A DNA stretch of 18,518 nt from contig FR894566.1 of the NCBI GenBank assembly GCA_000436115.1, forward strand, positions 57,638 through 76,155, given 5' to 3'. The notes below the pieces were generated by a model. The model was not told where the DNA came from. It worked only from the letters and a program-made list of their open reading frames with translations, and searched no databases. This document shows positions 1 to 7,604 of this stretch, in pieces (within the stretch, counting starts at the first letter, position 1; each line of letters opens with the position of its first letter). Position numbers and translations under genes: made by a program. This DNA is from Firmicutes bacterium CAG:534. GTDB lineage: Bacteria; Bacillota; Clostridia; Lachnospirales; Lachnospiraceae.

Positions 1-1047
1 CCCGCCTACGAACGGCTTGCGGATTCCTTTACCCTTCTTTCCGGCAGCGGTTCGGATCCCAAAGGTCTTTGCGCCCTTCCTGACGGAAAGGATTATTATA
101 CCTACCTTCTTGAAAGAAGCACCGGTTCCTTCCGAAGCATTTCCGAGCTGAAGTCCCTTCTTTTTGCTGATTTCCAGCAAAACTATACCTCGCTCCTTAC
201 CCTGCTGCAGGCAAACCCTGATGTCTTGTCCTTTCAGGATGAGGACTCGATACTGTCCTTTCCAAGTGAAGGCGCAATGCTTGCAGACCTGCAGGCACAA
301 ATGAGAAAGGACTTTCCCGATTTTCCAAAGGAGCCTGCCATTTCTTTTTCCTGTAAGATCAAACGCGTTTCTCCCGCCATGGAACCCTACTGCAGTCCTG
401 CTTATTATCTGACGCCTCCTGTGGATGATCTGGGAAACAATATAATTTATATCAACCACAGAAACCAGCCGGACAGCCTGACCCTCTACACAACACTGGC
501 GCACGAAGGCTATCCGGGACATCTTTATCAGACTGTCTACAGTCAGCTATGCCTTCAAAACCGAAATGCCCCTCTCATCCGTTCTCTTCTTCATTATGGA
601 GGGTATGTAGAGGGCTGGGCTCTTTATGTGGAGGATCTTTCCTACTCCTATGCCGCTTCTGCCTCAGGAGATTCTGCAAAGGCCGCCTATGTAGAGGCCT
701 GCCGGTTAAACCGCAATCTGCAGCTTTCCCTTTATTCTCTTCTGGACATTGCTATACACCATGACGGGGCCGACCTGCAAGAGACCTCCTCCATTTTGTC
801 AAAAGCCGGCATCACGGATCCCTCTGCCGCCAGGGCCATCTATGAATATATTGCAGAGGAGCCCGCAACCTACCCCAAGTACTATGTAGGCTTTCTGGAG
901 CTGTGCCTGCTAAAGCAGGAGGCCAGAACTCTTTGGGGGCAGAACTATTCTGATAAACTCTTTCACCAGTTTGTACTGGAAACCGGGCCATCCGACTTCA
1001 CAGGCCTTTGGGACCGCCTGGCTTTGTGGGAGCAAAAACTCTCCTGA
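1..1047 (+). CDS. DUF885-family zinc peptidase-like protein (3' part)
   Basis: The reading frame is open from the first base, so this is the C-terminal part (348 residues visible) of a gene that starts outside the window. The motif HEGYPGH at 502-522, followed about 35 residues later by EGWALY, is the signature of the DUF885 family, whose fold resembles M3/M2-type metallopeptidases. In that family the two histidines and the downstream glutamate are thought to bind zinc, with the glutamate of the HE pair as catalytic residue. The actual substrate is unknown for most members. The N-terminus is missing, so I cannot tell whether it has a signal peptide or lipobox. The TGA stop at 1045-1047 lies 2 nt from the stop of the convergent neighbour, with no terminator hairpin between them. 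The family call is firm; the enzymatic role is inferred from the family. Confidence 0.85.
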   Translation, partial: PAYERLADSFTLLSGSGSDPKGLCALPDGKDYYTYLLERSTGSFRSISELKSLLFADFQQNYTSLLTLLQANPDVLSFQDEDSILSFPSEGAMLADLQAQMRKDFPDFPKEPAISFSCKIKRVSPAMEPYCSPAYYLTPPVDDLGNNIIYINHRNQPDSLTLYTTLAHEGYPGHLYQTVYSQLCLQNRNAPLIRSLLHYGGYVEGWALYVEDLSYSYAASASGDSAKAAYVEACRLNRNLQLSLYSLLDIAIHHDGADLQETSSILSKAGITDPSAARAIYEYIAEEPATYPKYYVGFLELCLLKQEARTLWGQNYSDKLFHQFVLETGPSDFTGLWDRLALWEQKLS

Positions 1048-1049
1048 AG

Positions 1050-1514
1050 CTAGAGGCTCTTTTCCCTTCCCTGCTCCTCCATCATTTCTTCGATATAGCC
1101 GCCATCCCAAAGCAGGATCTTCAGCTTTTTGGCGGCATCCACCGCAGGGGTGGTAAAATACTGATTTGTCATGACCGCTCCCACCATGCGGTCATAATAA
1201 TCCCTGCCCGCATAAGCTTCCTGAACAGCCTTTACTCCTACAGGAGCCGTGTATCTTTTACACTGAATGGCATAGGTGACCCCTTCCTTTTCGGCAAGGA
1301 TATCGATCCCATAGTCCCCGCTTCCCTTCGTCACTTCTACCTCCAGAAAGCCTCTTTCCTTTAAAAGCTCTGCGCAGAAATATTCAAATTCATGCCCCTC
1401 CATGTCCTCAAAGGGCTGTCTCTTATCTGCTCCCTGCAAACGCTTCACCACAAGGACCGCCGCAAACAGAAGTATGACACCTGCGATCACCGCAGCCATA
1501 ATGATGTTCTCCAT
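1050..1514 (-). CDS. membrane-anchored Mrr-type restriction endonuclease-domain protein
   Basis: A 154-residue protein. Residues 3-24 form one hydrophobic segment ending in KR, predicted to be an N-terminal membrane anchor with the rest in the cytoplasm. Residues 38-145 match the Mrr_cat / restriction endonuclease type IV fold of the PD-(D/E)xK superfamily: GHEFE near residue 40, GSGDYGID (D67, D71) and QCKR (Q84, K86), which is the D...QxK active-site form common in Mrr proteins. I chose the ATG at 1512-1514 because AGGAGG and GGAAGG lie 7-11 nt upstream. The longer frame beginning near 1550 has no ribosome site of its own. It is divergent from the AEC carrier and has no methyltransferase partner here. 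Members act on modified or foreign DNA or have unknown roles, so the biological function is open. The nuclease fold is well supported. Confidence 0.85.
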   Translation of the reverse strand: MENIIMAAVIAGVILLFAAVLVVKRLQGADKRQPFEDMEGHEFEYFCAELLKERGFLEVEVTKGSGDYGIDILAEKEGVTYAIQCKRYTAPVGVKAVQEAYAGRDYYDRMVGAVMTNQYFTTPAVDAAKKLKILLWDGGYIEEMMEEQGREKSL

Positions 1515-1534
1515 TTTCTTTCCTTCCTCCTTCA

Positions 1535-1563
1535 TTGACAAATCCTGCAAAGAACTCTATACT
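1535..1563 (+). promoter_or_regulatory. sigma-A type promoter for the AEC carrier gene
   Basis: TTGACA at 1535-1540, a 17-nt spacer and TATACT at 1558-1563 make a near-consensus vegetative promoter. The expected start of transcription is near 1570, giving a leader of about 28 nt that contains the ribosome site AAAGGAG before the ATG at 1598. A weaker minus-strand candidate for the Mrr gene (TTAATA at 1584-1579 and TATAGA at 1561-1556, 17-nt spacer) overlaps it, so the two divergent genes may compete for polymerase. Confidence 0.75.
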
Positions 1564-1597
1564 TGCCTGGAAATCTTATATTAAAAAGGAGTTTTCC

Positions 1598-2545
1598 ATG
1601 GATAATCTTATTTTCAGCCTCAATGCTACTATTCCCGTTTTTCTGGTCATGGTACTTGGCTATTTTTTTCATAAGATCAGACTGGTAGATGATTCCTTTG
1701 TAAAAACCCTGAACTCCTTTAACTTTAAGGTAACTCTGCCCGTTCTCCTGTTTCAGGATCTGAGCAGCTCCGATTTTCGCTCCGTCTGGGATACAAAATA
1801 TGTTCTTTTCTGTTTTTTTGCTACACTGATCAGCATCATTCTTATCTGGATTATAACAGCAAAGCTGTACCATAAAAAGGACTATGTGGGAGAATTTGTA
1901 CAGGCCTCTTACAGAAGCAGCGCTGCTATTTTGGGAATTGCCTTTATTCAGAATATCTACGGAGATGCAGGCATGGCTCCTCTTATGATCATCGGCACGG
2001 TTCCCCTTTATAATATTGCCGCTGTTATCATTCTTTCCTTTACCGGACCCGGAGAACATACCTTAACCCCCGCATCCCTTAAAAAGTCCATAAAGGGCAT
2101 TCTTACCAACCCCATTATCCTGGGAATTTTAGCCGGTATTTTAGGTTCCTTTCTGCCCTTTTCCTTTCCGGTGATCCTTCAGAAAACCATAAAGAACATT
2201 GCCGTCTTAGCTACGCCCCTTGCTCTCATCGGCCTGGGAGCCGGATTTGAGGGCAAAAAAGCGCTGGCTGAAATAAGGCCAACGCTTCTGTGCTCTTTTA
2301 TAAAATTATTACTGCTTCCGGCTGTTTTTCTTCCCTTTGCCATCAGCATGGGGTTTCATACCGATAAGCTGGTAGCCCTTCTTATTATGCTGGGATCCCC
2401 TACCACAGTCAGCTGCTTTATCATGGCAAAAAACATGGGACACGAAGGGGTTCTGACCTCAAGCGTGGTAGTCGCCACTACCTTTCTTAGCTCTGTCACC
2501 ATTACCTTCTGGCTTTATCTGCTCCGGAGCTTTGGCCTGATCTAA
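1598..2545 (+). CDS. AEC-family (auxin efflux carrier / malate permease-like) transporter
   Basis: A 315-residue, highly hydrophobic protein with about ten predicted membrane segments in two halves, the usual length and layout of the AEC family. The N-terminus (FLVMVLGYFFHK followed by the lysine/aspartate-rich RLVDDSFVKTLN) and the conserved second-half glycine-rich region (LATPLALIGLGAGFE) are typical. Bacterial members move organic anions such as malate, or have unknown substrates. The substrate cannot be read from the sequence. The ATG at 1598 is preceded by AAAGGAG at good distance; the upstream in-frame ATG at 1535 lies inside the promoter and is rejected. It is probably monocistronic. 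Its stop overlaps the convergent lacM stop by 4 bp with no terminator hairpin, so transcripts from both sides should run into each other. Confidence 0.88.
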   Translation: MDNLIFSLNATIPVFLVMVLGYFFHKIRLVDDSFVKTLNSFNFKVTLPVLLFQDLSSSDFRSVWDTKYVLFCFFATLISIILIWIITAKLYHKKDYVGEFVQASYRSSAAILGIAFIQNIYGDAGMAPLMIIGTVPLYNIAAVIILSFTGPGEHTLTPASLKKSIKGILTNPIILGILAGILGSFLPFSFPVILQKTIKNIAVLATPLALIGLGAGFEGKKALAEIRPTLLCSFIKLLLLPAVFLPFAISMGFHTDKLVALLIMLGSPTTVSCFIMAKNMGHEGVLTSSVVVATTFLSSVTITFWLYLLRSFGLI

Positions 2546-3510
2546 AAGGTGATGGTAAAAGAAAATTCCCGATCCTTTTCAGCGTCAATATGATAATCCT
2601 CTTCCACATCTGCTCCCCAGCTGTCGATCCCTCCTACCCCTCTTACGGCGCCGTAAATACAGAGCACCGTTCTTCTGGCGGCAGGCAGTTCTTCCATATG
2701 AAGGGCATTTTCCAGTTCCTGCGCCGTATAAGGCAGGCAGGAAAAAGAAAGACCGTCCAGCTTAAAGGTAAGCACCCCTGTCTTCTGTTCCTTCTTTACA
2801 TTGGAAAGCTCCTTCGTCCGATAAATGCTGACCCATTTTGTATCCATATGCATTCCGCAGTCCTGAGGCACCAGATAGGGCGTTACAGGCATCCCTGTTA
2901 TTTCATAAATACCCTTTTGCCCTCCTGCTTTTCTGTCCGGATAGGTTTCTCCTGACAATCCCTCATACACAAATTTATCCGCGCAGGTAGGCATGATCAT
3001 TCTCAGCCCAAAAACAGGAAGCTCTGGAAGCCCCTTCTTTCCTTCATAGGACACGTTTACCCTGACAGCGCCCTCTGCCAGAACCGTGTAGCTTACCTCT
3101 ACCTGCGTGCTGGGAACGGTAATGGTTTCATAAGTATAAGTAATTTTTACCTCCTGTGCGCTTTCCCTGCCAGAATACCTGTTATTTTCAGGTGCAACCG
3201 GCAGGGGAATTTCTTCCCCGTCTACCGCTGCCTTTACTCCTACGCAGGAAAGAAACTGATCTGCAGAAAGCCACATTCCGCTGCGAATGGGAAATTTATT
3301 TCCACGGTCATTATCTGTTGTGGCTCTCCAGAAGGTAGGACGGGGGACACGGTAGACCCACTCCTTTCCCTCCACCTGAAGAGATTCCATTCCTCCTGCA
3401 GCATAGGAAAAAATGCACCTGAACTCTTTCCCTGTCATACTCTGAACGCCCAGCGTTACGTCCCCAAAGACTACCTTAAGTTTCTGCTCTATATTATTCA
3501 TGCAAGCCAT
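2542..3510 (-). CDS. lacM: beta-galactosidase small subunit (LacM type, GH2 C-terminal domain)
   Basis: A 322-residue protein matching the C-terminal part of E. coli LacZ (Bgal_small_N, PF02929 region). Visible landmarks are WRATTDNDRG near residues 61-70, PQDCG near 215 and GGIDSWG near 293-299. W298 corresponds to the LacZ domain-5 tryptophan (W999) that lines the sugar site, so the small subunit should complete the active site of the large one. Its ATG at 3508-3510 overlaps the end of lacL by 17 bp and has GAGG 7 nt upstream inside lacL. The next in-frame ATG, at 3501, has no ribosome site. This arrangement implies translational coupling and a LacL-LacM heterodimer as described for lactobacilli. 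It is the last gene of the minus-strand operon. Confidence 0.93.
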   Translation of the reverse strand: MACMNNIEQKLKVVFGDVTLGVQSMTGKEFRCIFSYAAGGMESLQVEGKEWVYRVPRPTFWRATTDNDRGNKFPIRSGMWLSADQFLSCVGVKAAVDGEEIPLPVAPENNRYSGRESAQEVKITYTYETITVPSTQVEVSYTVLAEGAVRVNVSYEGKKGLPELPVFGLRMIMPTCADKFVYEGLSGETYPDRKAGGQKGIYEITGMPVTPYLVPQDCGMHMDTKWVSIYRTKELSNVKKEQKTGVLTFKLDGLSFSCLPYTAQELENALHMEELPAARRTVLCIYGAVRGVGGIDSWGADVEEDYHIDAEKDREFSFTITF

Positions 3511-5419
3511 AGTAATACCTCACTTCCTGCATCGCCGGCTTCTCCGTTCTGTCTGCAAATACGATCCCGTTCCCCGAAAATTCATAATCAGAGGGTCTGT
3601 CATCAAAATCGCCGCCGTAGCGGAGCGTTTCTCTTCCTGTTGCCTCATCCTTCTGAAGGATCGCCTGGTCAATGTAATCCCAGATAAAGCCACCTGCATA
3701 TTGTGGAAATTCATCGATCAGCTTCATGTAGGAATTCATTCCTCCAAGAGAATTTCCCATATCATGCATGTATTCGCAAAGTAAGAACGGCTTCTTCGGA
3801 TGATCCTCCAGATAAGCTCTTACCTCCTGGGGTTTTGCATACATCCGGCTCTCTACATCGGAAATCACGTCCTCATAGCTCCTGTTCTGTACCACGCCCT
3901 CATAATGAACCAGTCTGCCATCCTGCTTTTCCTTAAAGAAACGGTTCATTTCCATAATGTCATCCCCGGCATAGGACTCATTTCCCAGAGACCAGAATAA
4001 GATAGAGGGATGGTTCTTAAAATATTCAAAATTACTTCTTGCCCGGTCCAAAACAGCTTCCTTCCATTCCGGAAGAGAACCCGGCACGTTCCAGGAAGGC
4101 TCTGTTCTTCCAAGCTTCTGCCAGGAACCATGGCTTTCCAGATTGGTTTCCGCCATGACGTAAATGCCCTTCCGGTCGCACAGCTCATACCAGGGAAGCT
4201 GATCGGGGTAATGACAGGTTCTCACTGCATTAATGTTGTTTGCAAGGAAACAGTTTATATCCCATTCCATTTCCTCCATCCCAATGCATCTTCCGCTCTT
4301 TGCGCTCCATTCATGCCTGTTTACTCCATTGATGATCAGTCTCCTGCCATTTAAGTAGATCACCTGATCCCGGATCTCTATTCTCCTGAAGCCGATCCTG
4401 TAAGGCACAAGCTCGATAAGCTTTCCCTGCTCATCCGTTATTTCCACAAGAAGGGTATACAGGAAAGGATGCTTGTGATCCCATGGTGTAATCTCATTTA
4501 AGGTTTCACTTTCCACCCGGAAAATCCGGTTTCCCTCCTGATCCTTTTCCTCCAGCTCAGAAAAAGCCTTCTGCTTTTTCAAAAGAACTCTGTCTCCGTT
4601 TAAAAGCTTGACTGTGATTTCCTTTCCCTCTGCCGCAGCCTCCGCAGCTGAAAGCTTTAAGGAAAGAGAAAGAGCGCCTGAATGGTTGTCCTCAAATAAT
4701 ACGGGCTTCGCCCATAAATCCTCTGAGTGAACCTCCGGCTTTGCATACAGCCTTACGCTTCTGAAAATTCCAAAAAAGCGGAAAAAGTCCTGGTCCTCCA
4801 AAAAGGCGGCCGTACTTCTTTTGTGTACCTCCACTGCCAGTAAATTTCCCTTCTCCTTCACATAAGGAGTCAGGTCAAATTCCGACGGAGTAAAGCTGTC
4901 CTCGGCATAACCCACAAACTGTCCGTTCAGCCACACAAACATAGCCTGCTCCACACCCTCAAACCGGATCGCAACCCTTTTTCCTTCCCACCAGGGCTCC
5001 AGATCAAATTCCTTAAGATAGGATCCTACCGGATTATATTCCGCCTGGCTGAACATGCCGGGAAAGCCGTCCTTATTCTCCAGACTGTAGGCAGGTCTTC
5101 TGTAAATTTTCCCTTCCCAGGGATACATGGTATTGATGTAATGGATCTTATCATAGCCCGCAAGCTCAATATGTCCCGGAACCTTTATTTTGTCGAAATT
5201 ACTGTGGTCAAATTCTTCCAGATAAAATTCTGCAGGACGTTCCTTGGCATTTTTGCTGAAGCAAAAGCGCCATTCTCCATCCAGCGTTTTCATAAAAGAA
5301 CTCTTCCCGTTCTGATATTCCTCCTCTGAGGCATAAAATTCATGATCGCTGTGCGCCGGAAGTCTGCCTGCGCAAAATACCTGCGGATCATCCAGCCATT
5401 TTATATCTGCCTTCAACAT
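3494..5419 (-). CDS. lacL: beta-galactosidase large subunit (LacL type, glycoside hydrolase family 2)
   Basis: A 641-residue protein carrying the sugar-binding, immunoglobulin-like and TIM-barrel domains of GH2 beta-galactosidases, but lacking the LacZ C-terminal domain, which lacM supplies. The catalytic residues are visible: the acid/base E481 in WSLGNES and the nucleophile E549 in LLCEYMHDMGNSLGG. Conserved substrate and metal-site segments NGVNRHEW (364-371) and RTCHYPD (400-406) are also present. There is no signal peptide, so it is cytoplasmic and hydrolyses imported lactose or beta-galactosides to galactose and glucose. The ATG at 5417-5419 follows GAGGG closely. It lies 47 nt downstream of the spmB-like gene in the galK-galT operon. 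The length fits lactobacillus LacL (about 630 residues). All key residues look intact. Confidence 0.95.
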   Translation of the reverse strand: MLKADIKWLDDPQVFCAGRLPAHSDHEFYASEEEYQNGKSSFMKTLDGEWRFCFSKNAKERPAEFYLEEFDHSNFDKIKVPGHIELAGYDKIHYINTMYPWEGKIYRRPAYSLENKDGFPGMFSQAEYNPVGSYLKEFDLEPWWEGKRVAIRFEGVEQAMFVWLNGQFVGYAEDSFTPSEFDLTPYVKEKGNLLAVEVHKRSTAAFLEDQDFFRFFGIFRSVRLYAKPEVHSEDLWAKPVLFEDNHSGALSLSLKLSAAEAAAEGKEITVKLLNGDRVLLKKQKAFSELEEKDQEGNRIFRVESETLNEITPWDHKHPFLYTLLVEITDEQGKLIELVPYRIGFRRIEIRDQVIYLNGRRLIINGVNRHEWSAKSGRCIGMEEMEWDINCFLANNINAVRTCHYPDQLPWYELCDRKGIYVMAETNLESHGSWQKLGRTEPSWNVPGSLPEWKEAVLDRARSNFEYFKNHPSILFWSLGNESYAGDDIMEMNRFFKEKQDGRLVHYEGVVQNRSYEDVISDVESRMYAKPQEVRAYLEDHPKKPFLLCEYMHDMGNSLGGMNSYMKLIDEFPQYAGGFIWDYIDQAILQKDEATGRETLRYGGDFDDRPSDYEFSGNGIVFADRTEKPAMQEVRYYYGLHE

Positions 5420-5466
5420 TTTCCCTCATTTCTGCGCGTTTTCCCACACGCTCTTTTTGTCTGCAT

Positions 5467-5994
5467 CTACATCATCCCGGCAAGAACCACACTTGCTGCA
5501 ATTCCCGCCAAGGTAGATAAAAGTGCCCCCGCAAGCGTATATCTGGTCTTTGTCACCTTTGCCGCCAGGAAATATACGCTCATGGTATAAAAAATAGTTT
5601 CCGTACAACTCATCATAATGGAGGTCAAAAGACCAATAAAGGAATCGGTGCCGTAATTTTTAAAAATATCCAGCACCAGCCCTGTTGCAGCCGAAGAGGA
5701 AAACATTTTAATAAAGGTAAGCGGTACGATTTCCGCCGGAAAACCTATTTTTTCTCCCAGAGGCCGGAACAGTTTTTCCAGAAAATTCAGAAAACCGGAC
5801 GCCCGCAGCACCCCTACCGCAGTCATAAGCGCTACTAACGTGGGCATGATACTGACCACCGTTTTTAGTCCGTCTCCTGCTCCTTTGACAAAGTCCTCAT
5901 AGACGTTTGTTTTCTGGATCACCCCATATGCTACAATATAAAAAATAATCACAGGAATAATGATATTGGAGAGATTGGAGAGTAAAAATGCCAT
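5467..5994 (-). CDS. SpmB-like / nucleoside-recognition (Gate) domain membrane protein
   Basis: A 175-residue membrane protein with about five hydrophobic segments. Length (B. subtilis SpmB is of similar size), the N-terminal region PVIIFYIVAYGVIQK, the central IMPTLVALMTAVGVLRASG and the C-terminal YGTDSF...SCTETIFYTMSVYF match the spore maturation protein B family, which contains the nucleoside recognition (Gate) domain. SpmA and SpmB normally come as a pair and affect spore-core dehydration; the molecular activity is not established and may be transport. Here there is no spmA next to it. It sits between galT (77 nt upstream) and lacL (47 nt downstream) on the same strand. The ATG at 5992-5994 has a modest AGGTGG ribosome site. 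The family call is good; a role in sugar uptake or release is only an inference from context. Confidence 0.82.
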   Translation of the reverse strand: MAFLLSNLSNIIIPVIIFYIVAYGVIQKTNVYEDFVKGAGDGLKTVVSIMPTLVALMTAVGVLRASGFLNFLEKLFRPLGEKIGFPAEIVPLTFIKMFSSSAATGLVLDIFKNYGTDSFIGLLTSIMMSCTETIFYTMSVYFLAAKVTKTRYTLAGALLSTLAGIAASVVLAGMM

Positions 5995-6071
5995 AGCAGA
6001 CCACCTACCGGTTTACGATCATTTAAATATATGGCATTCCCTTTCTTCAATATACATTGCTTTTCATTTCT

Positions 6072-7565
6072 TTACAGACTTTGGAGAAATCTGTCAAATG
6101 CCGCCTGTCCTTCCTCGCTTCTCCTATACACTCCGGCATCCTCAAGCACCTGTAAAAATACCAGTCCGATTTCCCTTTGCAGGATCTCATCAATGTTATC
6201 TTTTGTGATCGCTTCGTATTTAGGGCAAAATTCCTGAACCCAGTCTGCATGCTTTGCAAGAAGCTCATCCTCCCGCAGGTTCTTTCCGGTAAGGATCGCT
6301 TCCTTAAGCTCTTCCATTTCTCCCTTCAGCCTTGCCGGAAGAACAGCTAATCCCATTACCTCGATTAACCCAATGTTTTCCTTCTTGATGTGATGAAGCT
6401 TTGCATGGGGATGATAAACGCCTAAAGGATGCTCCTTCGTTGTAATGTTATTCCGAAGCACCAGATCAAGCTCATAGTCTGCTCCTCTTCTTCTGGCAAT
6501 CGGCGTTATGGTATTATGGGCAGTTCCTTCTGTCTCTGCAAAAATAAACGCCTTTTCATCCGTATAACCTCTCCAGGCTTCCAGAATTTTATCTGCAAGC
6601 TTTATGATCCTCTCGGGATCCTGCGCCTTTAAACGGATGACGGACATGGGCCATTTTACAATCCCTGCCTTTATATCCTCAAAGCCTTTTACCGCAAATT
6701 CTCTTTCCACAGGGGCCTTTGCCATGGCAAATTCATAATTTCCTCCCTGGAAGTGATCATGGCTTAAAATGGAACCTCCTACAATGGGCAGATCCGCATT
6801 GGAGCCCACGATATAATGAGGAAACTGACGGATAAAATCAAACAGCTTACAAAAGGTATCATATTCGATCTTCATGGGAATATGCTGCCCGCAGAACACA
6901 ATGCAGTGCTCATTGTAGTACACATACGGAGAATATTGAAATCCCCATTGATCCCCCTGTATGGTCACAGGAATGATCCTGTGATTTTGTCTTGCGGGAT
7001 GATTGATCCTGCCGGCATAGCCTTCATTTTCCCTGCACAAAAGACATTTGGGATAACCTGACTGCTTGGCGTTTCTGGCCGCTGCTATGGCCTTGGGATC
7101 CTTTTCCGGTTTGGACAGATTAATGGTAATGTCAATCTCTCCGTAAGGGGTTTGCGTCACCCATTTCATATCCTTTTTGATCCGGTATCTTCTGATGTAG
7201 TCAGAATCACAGCTGAGCTTATAATAGTAATCAGTTGCCTTCTTTGGATCTTCCTTGTAATATTCCCGGAATTTTCTGATCACCTCGCTGGGTCTTGGCA
7301 TTAACATTCCCATGATCTTTGTATCAAACAGATCCCGGTAAACCACGCTGTTTTCCTTTATCAGTCCCTGCTCGTAAGCATAGTCAAGCATTCTGCCAAG
7401 GATCTGCTCTAAATCCTCCTCTTCCGGGGAGCAGGTCTCTTCTTCCAGCTCGGAAAGCTCAAACAATTCCAGCAGGCGATTTGTTGTAAAAATCACATCC
7501 TCTTCCGGCACCAGTCCGGTGCGCACACCATATCTGACCAGTTTTCTGATATCGTCCTGTATCAT
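6072..7565 (-). CDS. galT: UDP-glucose--hexose-1-phosphate uridylyltransferase, Firmicutes type
   Basis: A 497-residue cytoplasmic enzyme, the length of the second GalT class found in Firmicutes rather than the roughly 350-residue E. coli class. It transfers UMP between UDP-glucose and galactose-1-phosphate, giving UDP-galactose and glucose-1-phosphate (Leloir pathway). The conserved block SILSHDHFQGGNYEF (near 265-279, H269 and H271) and the later GVYHPHAKLHHIKKENIGLIE region are typical. The N-terminal half has the class-specific segments MLMPRPSEV and WGFQYSPY. Start: the ATG at 7563-7565 has AAGGA about 10 nt upstream. It follows galK by 39 nt, indicating one transcript. No frameshift or missing motif is seen. 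Without galE in the window, UDP-galactose must be recycled by an epimerase encoded elsewhere. Confidence 0.95.
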   Translation of the reverse strand: MIQDDIRKLVRYGVRTGLVPEEDVIFTTNRLLELFELSELEEETCSPEEEDLEQILGRMLDYAYEQGLIKENSVVYRDLFDTKIMGMLMPRPSEVIRKFREYYKEDPKKATDYYYKLSCDSDYIRRYRIKKDMKWVTQTPYGEIDITINLSKPEKDPKAIAAARNAKQSGYPKCLLCRENEGYAGRINHPARQNHRIIPVTIQGDQWGFQYSPYVYYNEHCIVFCGQHIPMKIEYDTFCKLFDFIRQFPHYIVGSNADLPIVGGSILSHDHFQGGNYEFAMAKAPVEREFAVKGFEDIKAGIVKWPMSVIRLKAQDPERIIKLADKILEAWRGYTDEKAFIFAETEGTAHNTITPIARRRGADYELDLVLRNNITTKEHPLGVYHPHAKLHHIKKENIGLIEVMGLAVLPARLKGEMEELKEAILTGKNLREDELLAKHADWVQEFCPKYEAITKDNIDEILQREIGLVFLQVLEDAGVYRRSEEGQAAFDRFLQSL

Positions 7566-7604
7566 ATCCGCAATTCCTTTCTTTTTCTTACCTTTCGGCC
7601 GTTC

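Noticed and set aside
1515..1550. Longer N-terminus of the Mrr-type protein beginning at 1550
   Set aside because: It has no ribosome site, whereas the ATG at 1512-1514 has AGGAGG/GGAAGG just upstream and begins directly at the membrane segment.
5200..5620. Overlapping frames around the lacL start and spmB-like stop (for example 5426-5608 minus)
   Set aside because: They are shadows of the real genes, without ribosome sites or any recognisable protein pattern.
5995..6071. An internal promoter between galT and the spmB-like gene
   Set aside because: TTGAAG is present, but no good -10 lies at 16-18 nt; the nearby TATATT is only 13 nt away. The gap is ordinary for an operon.
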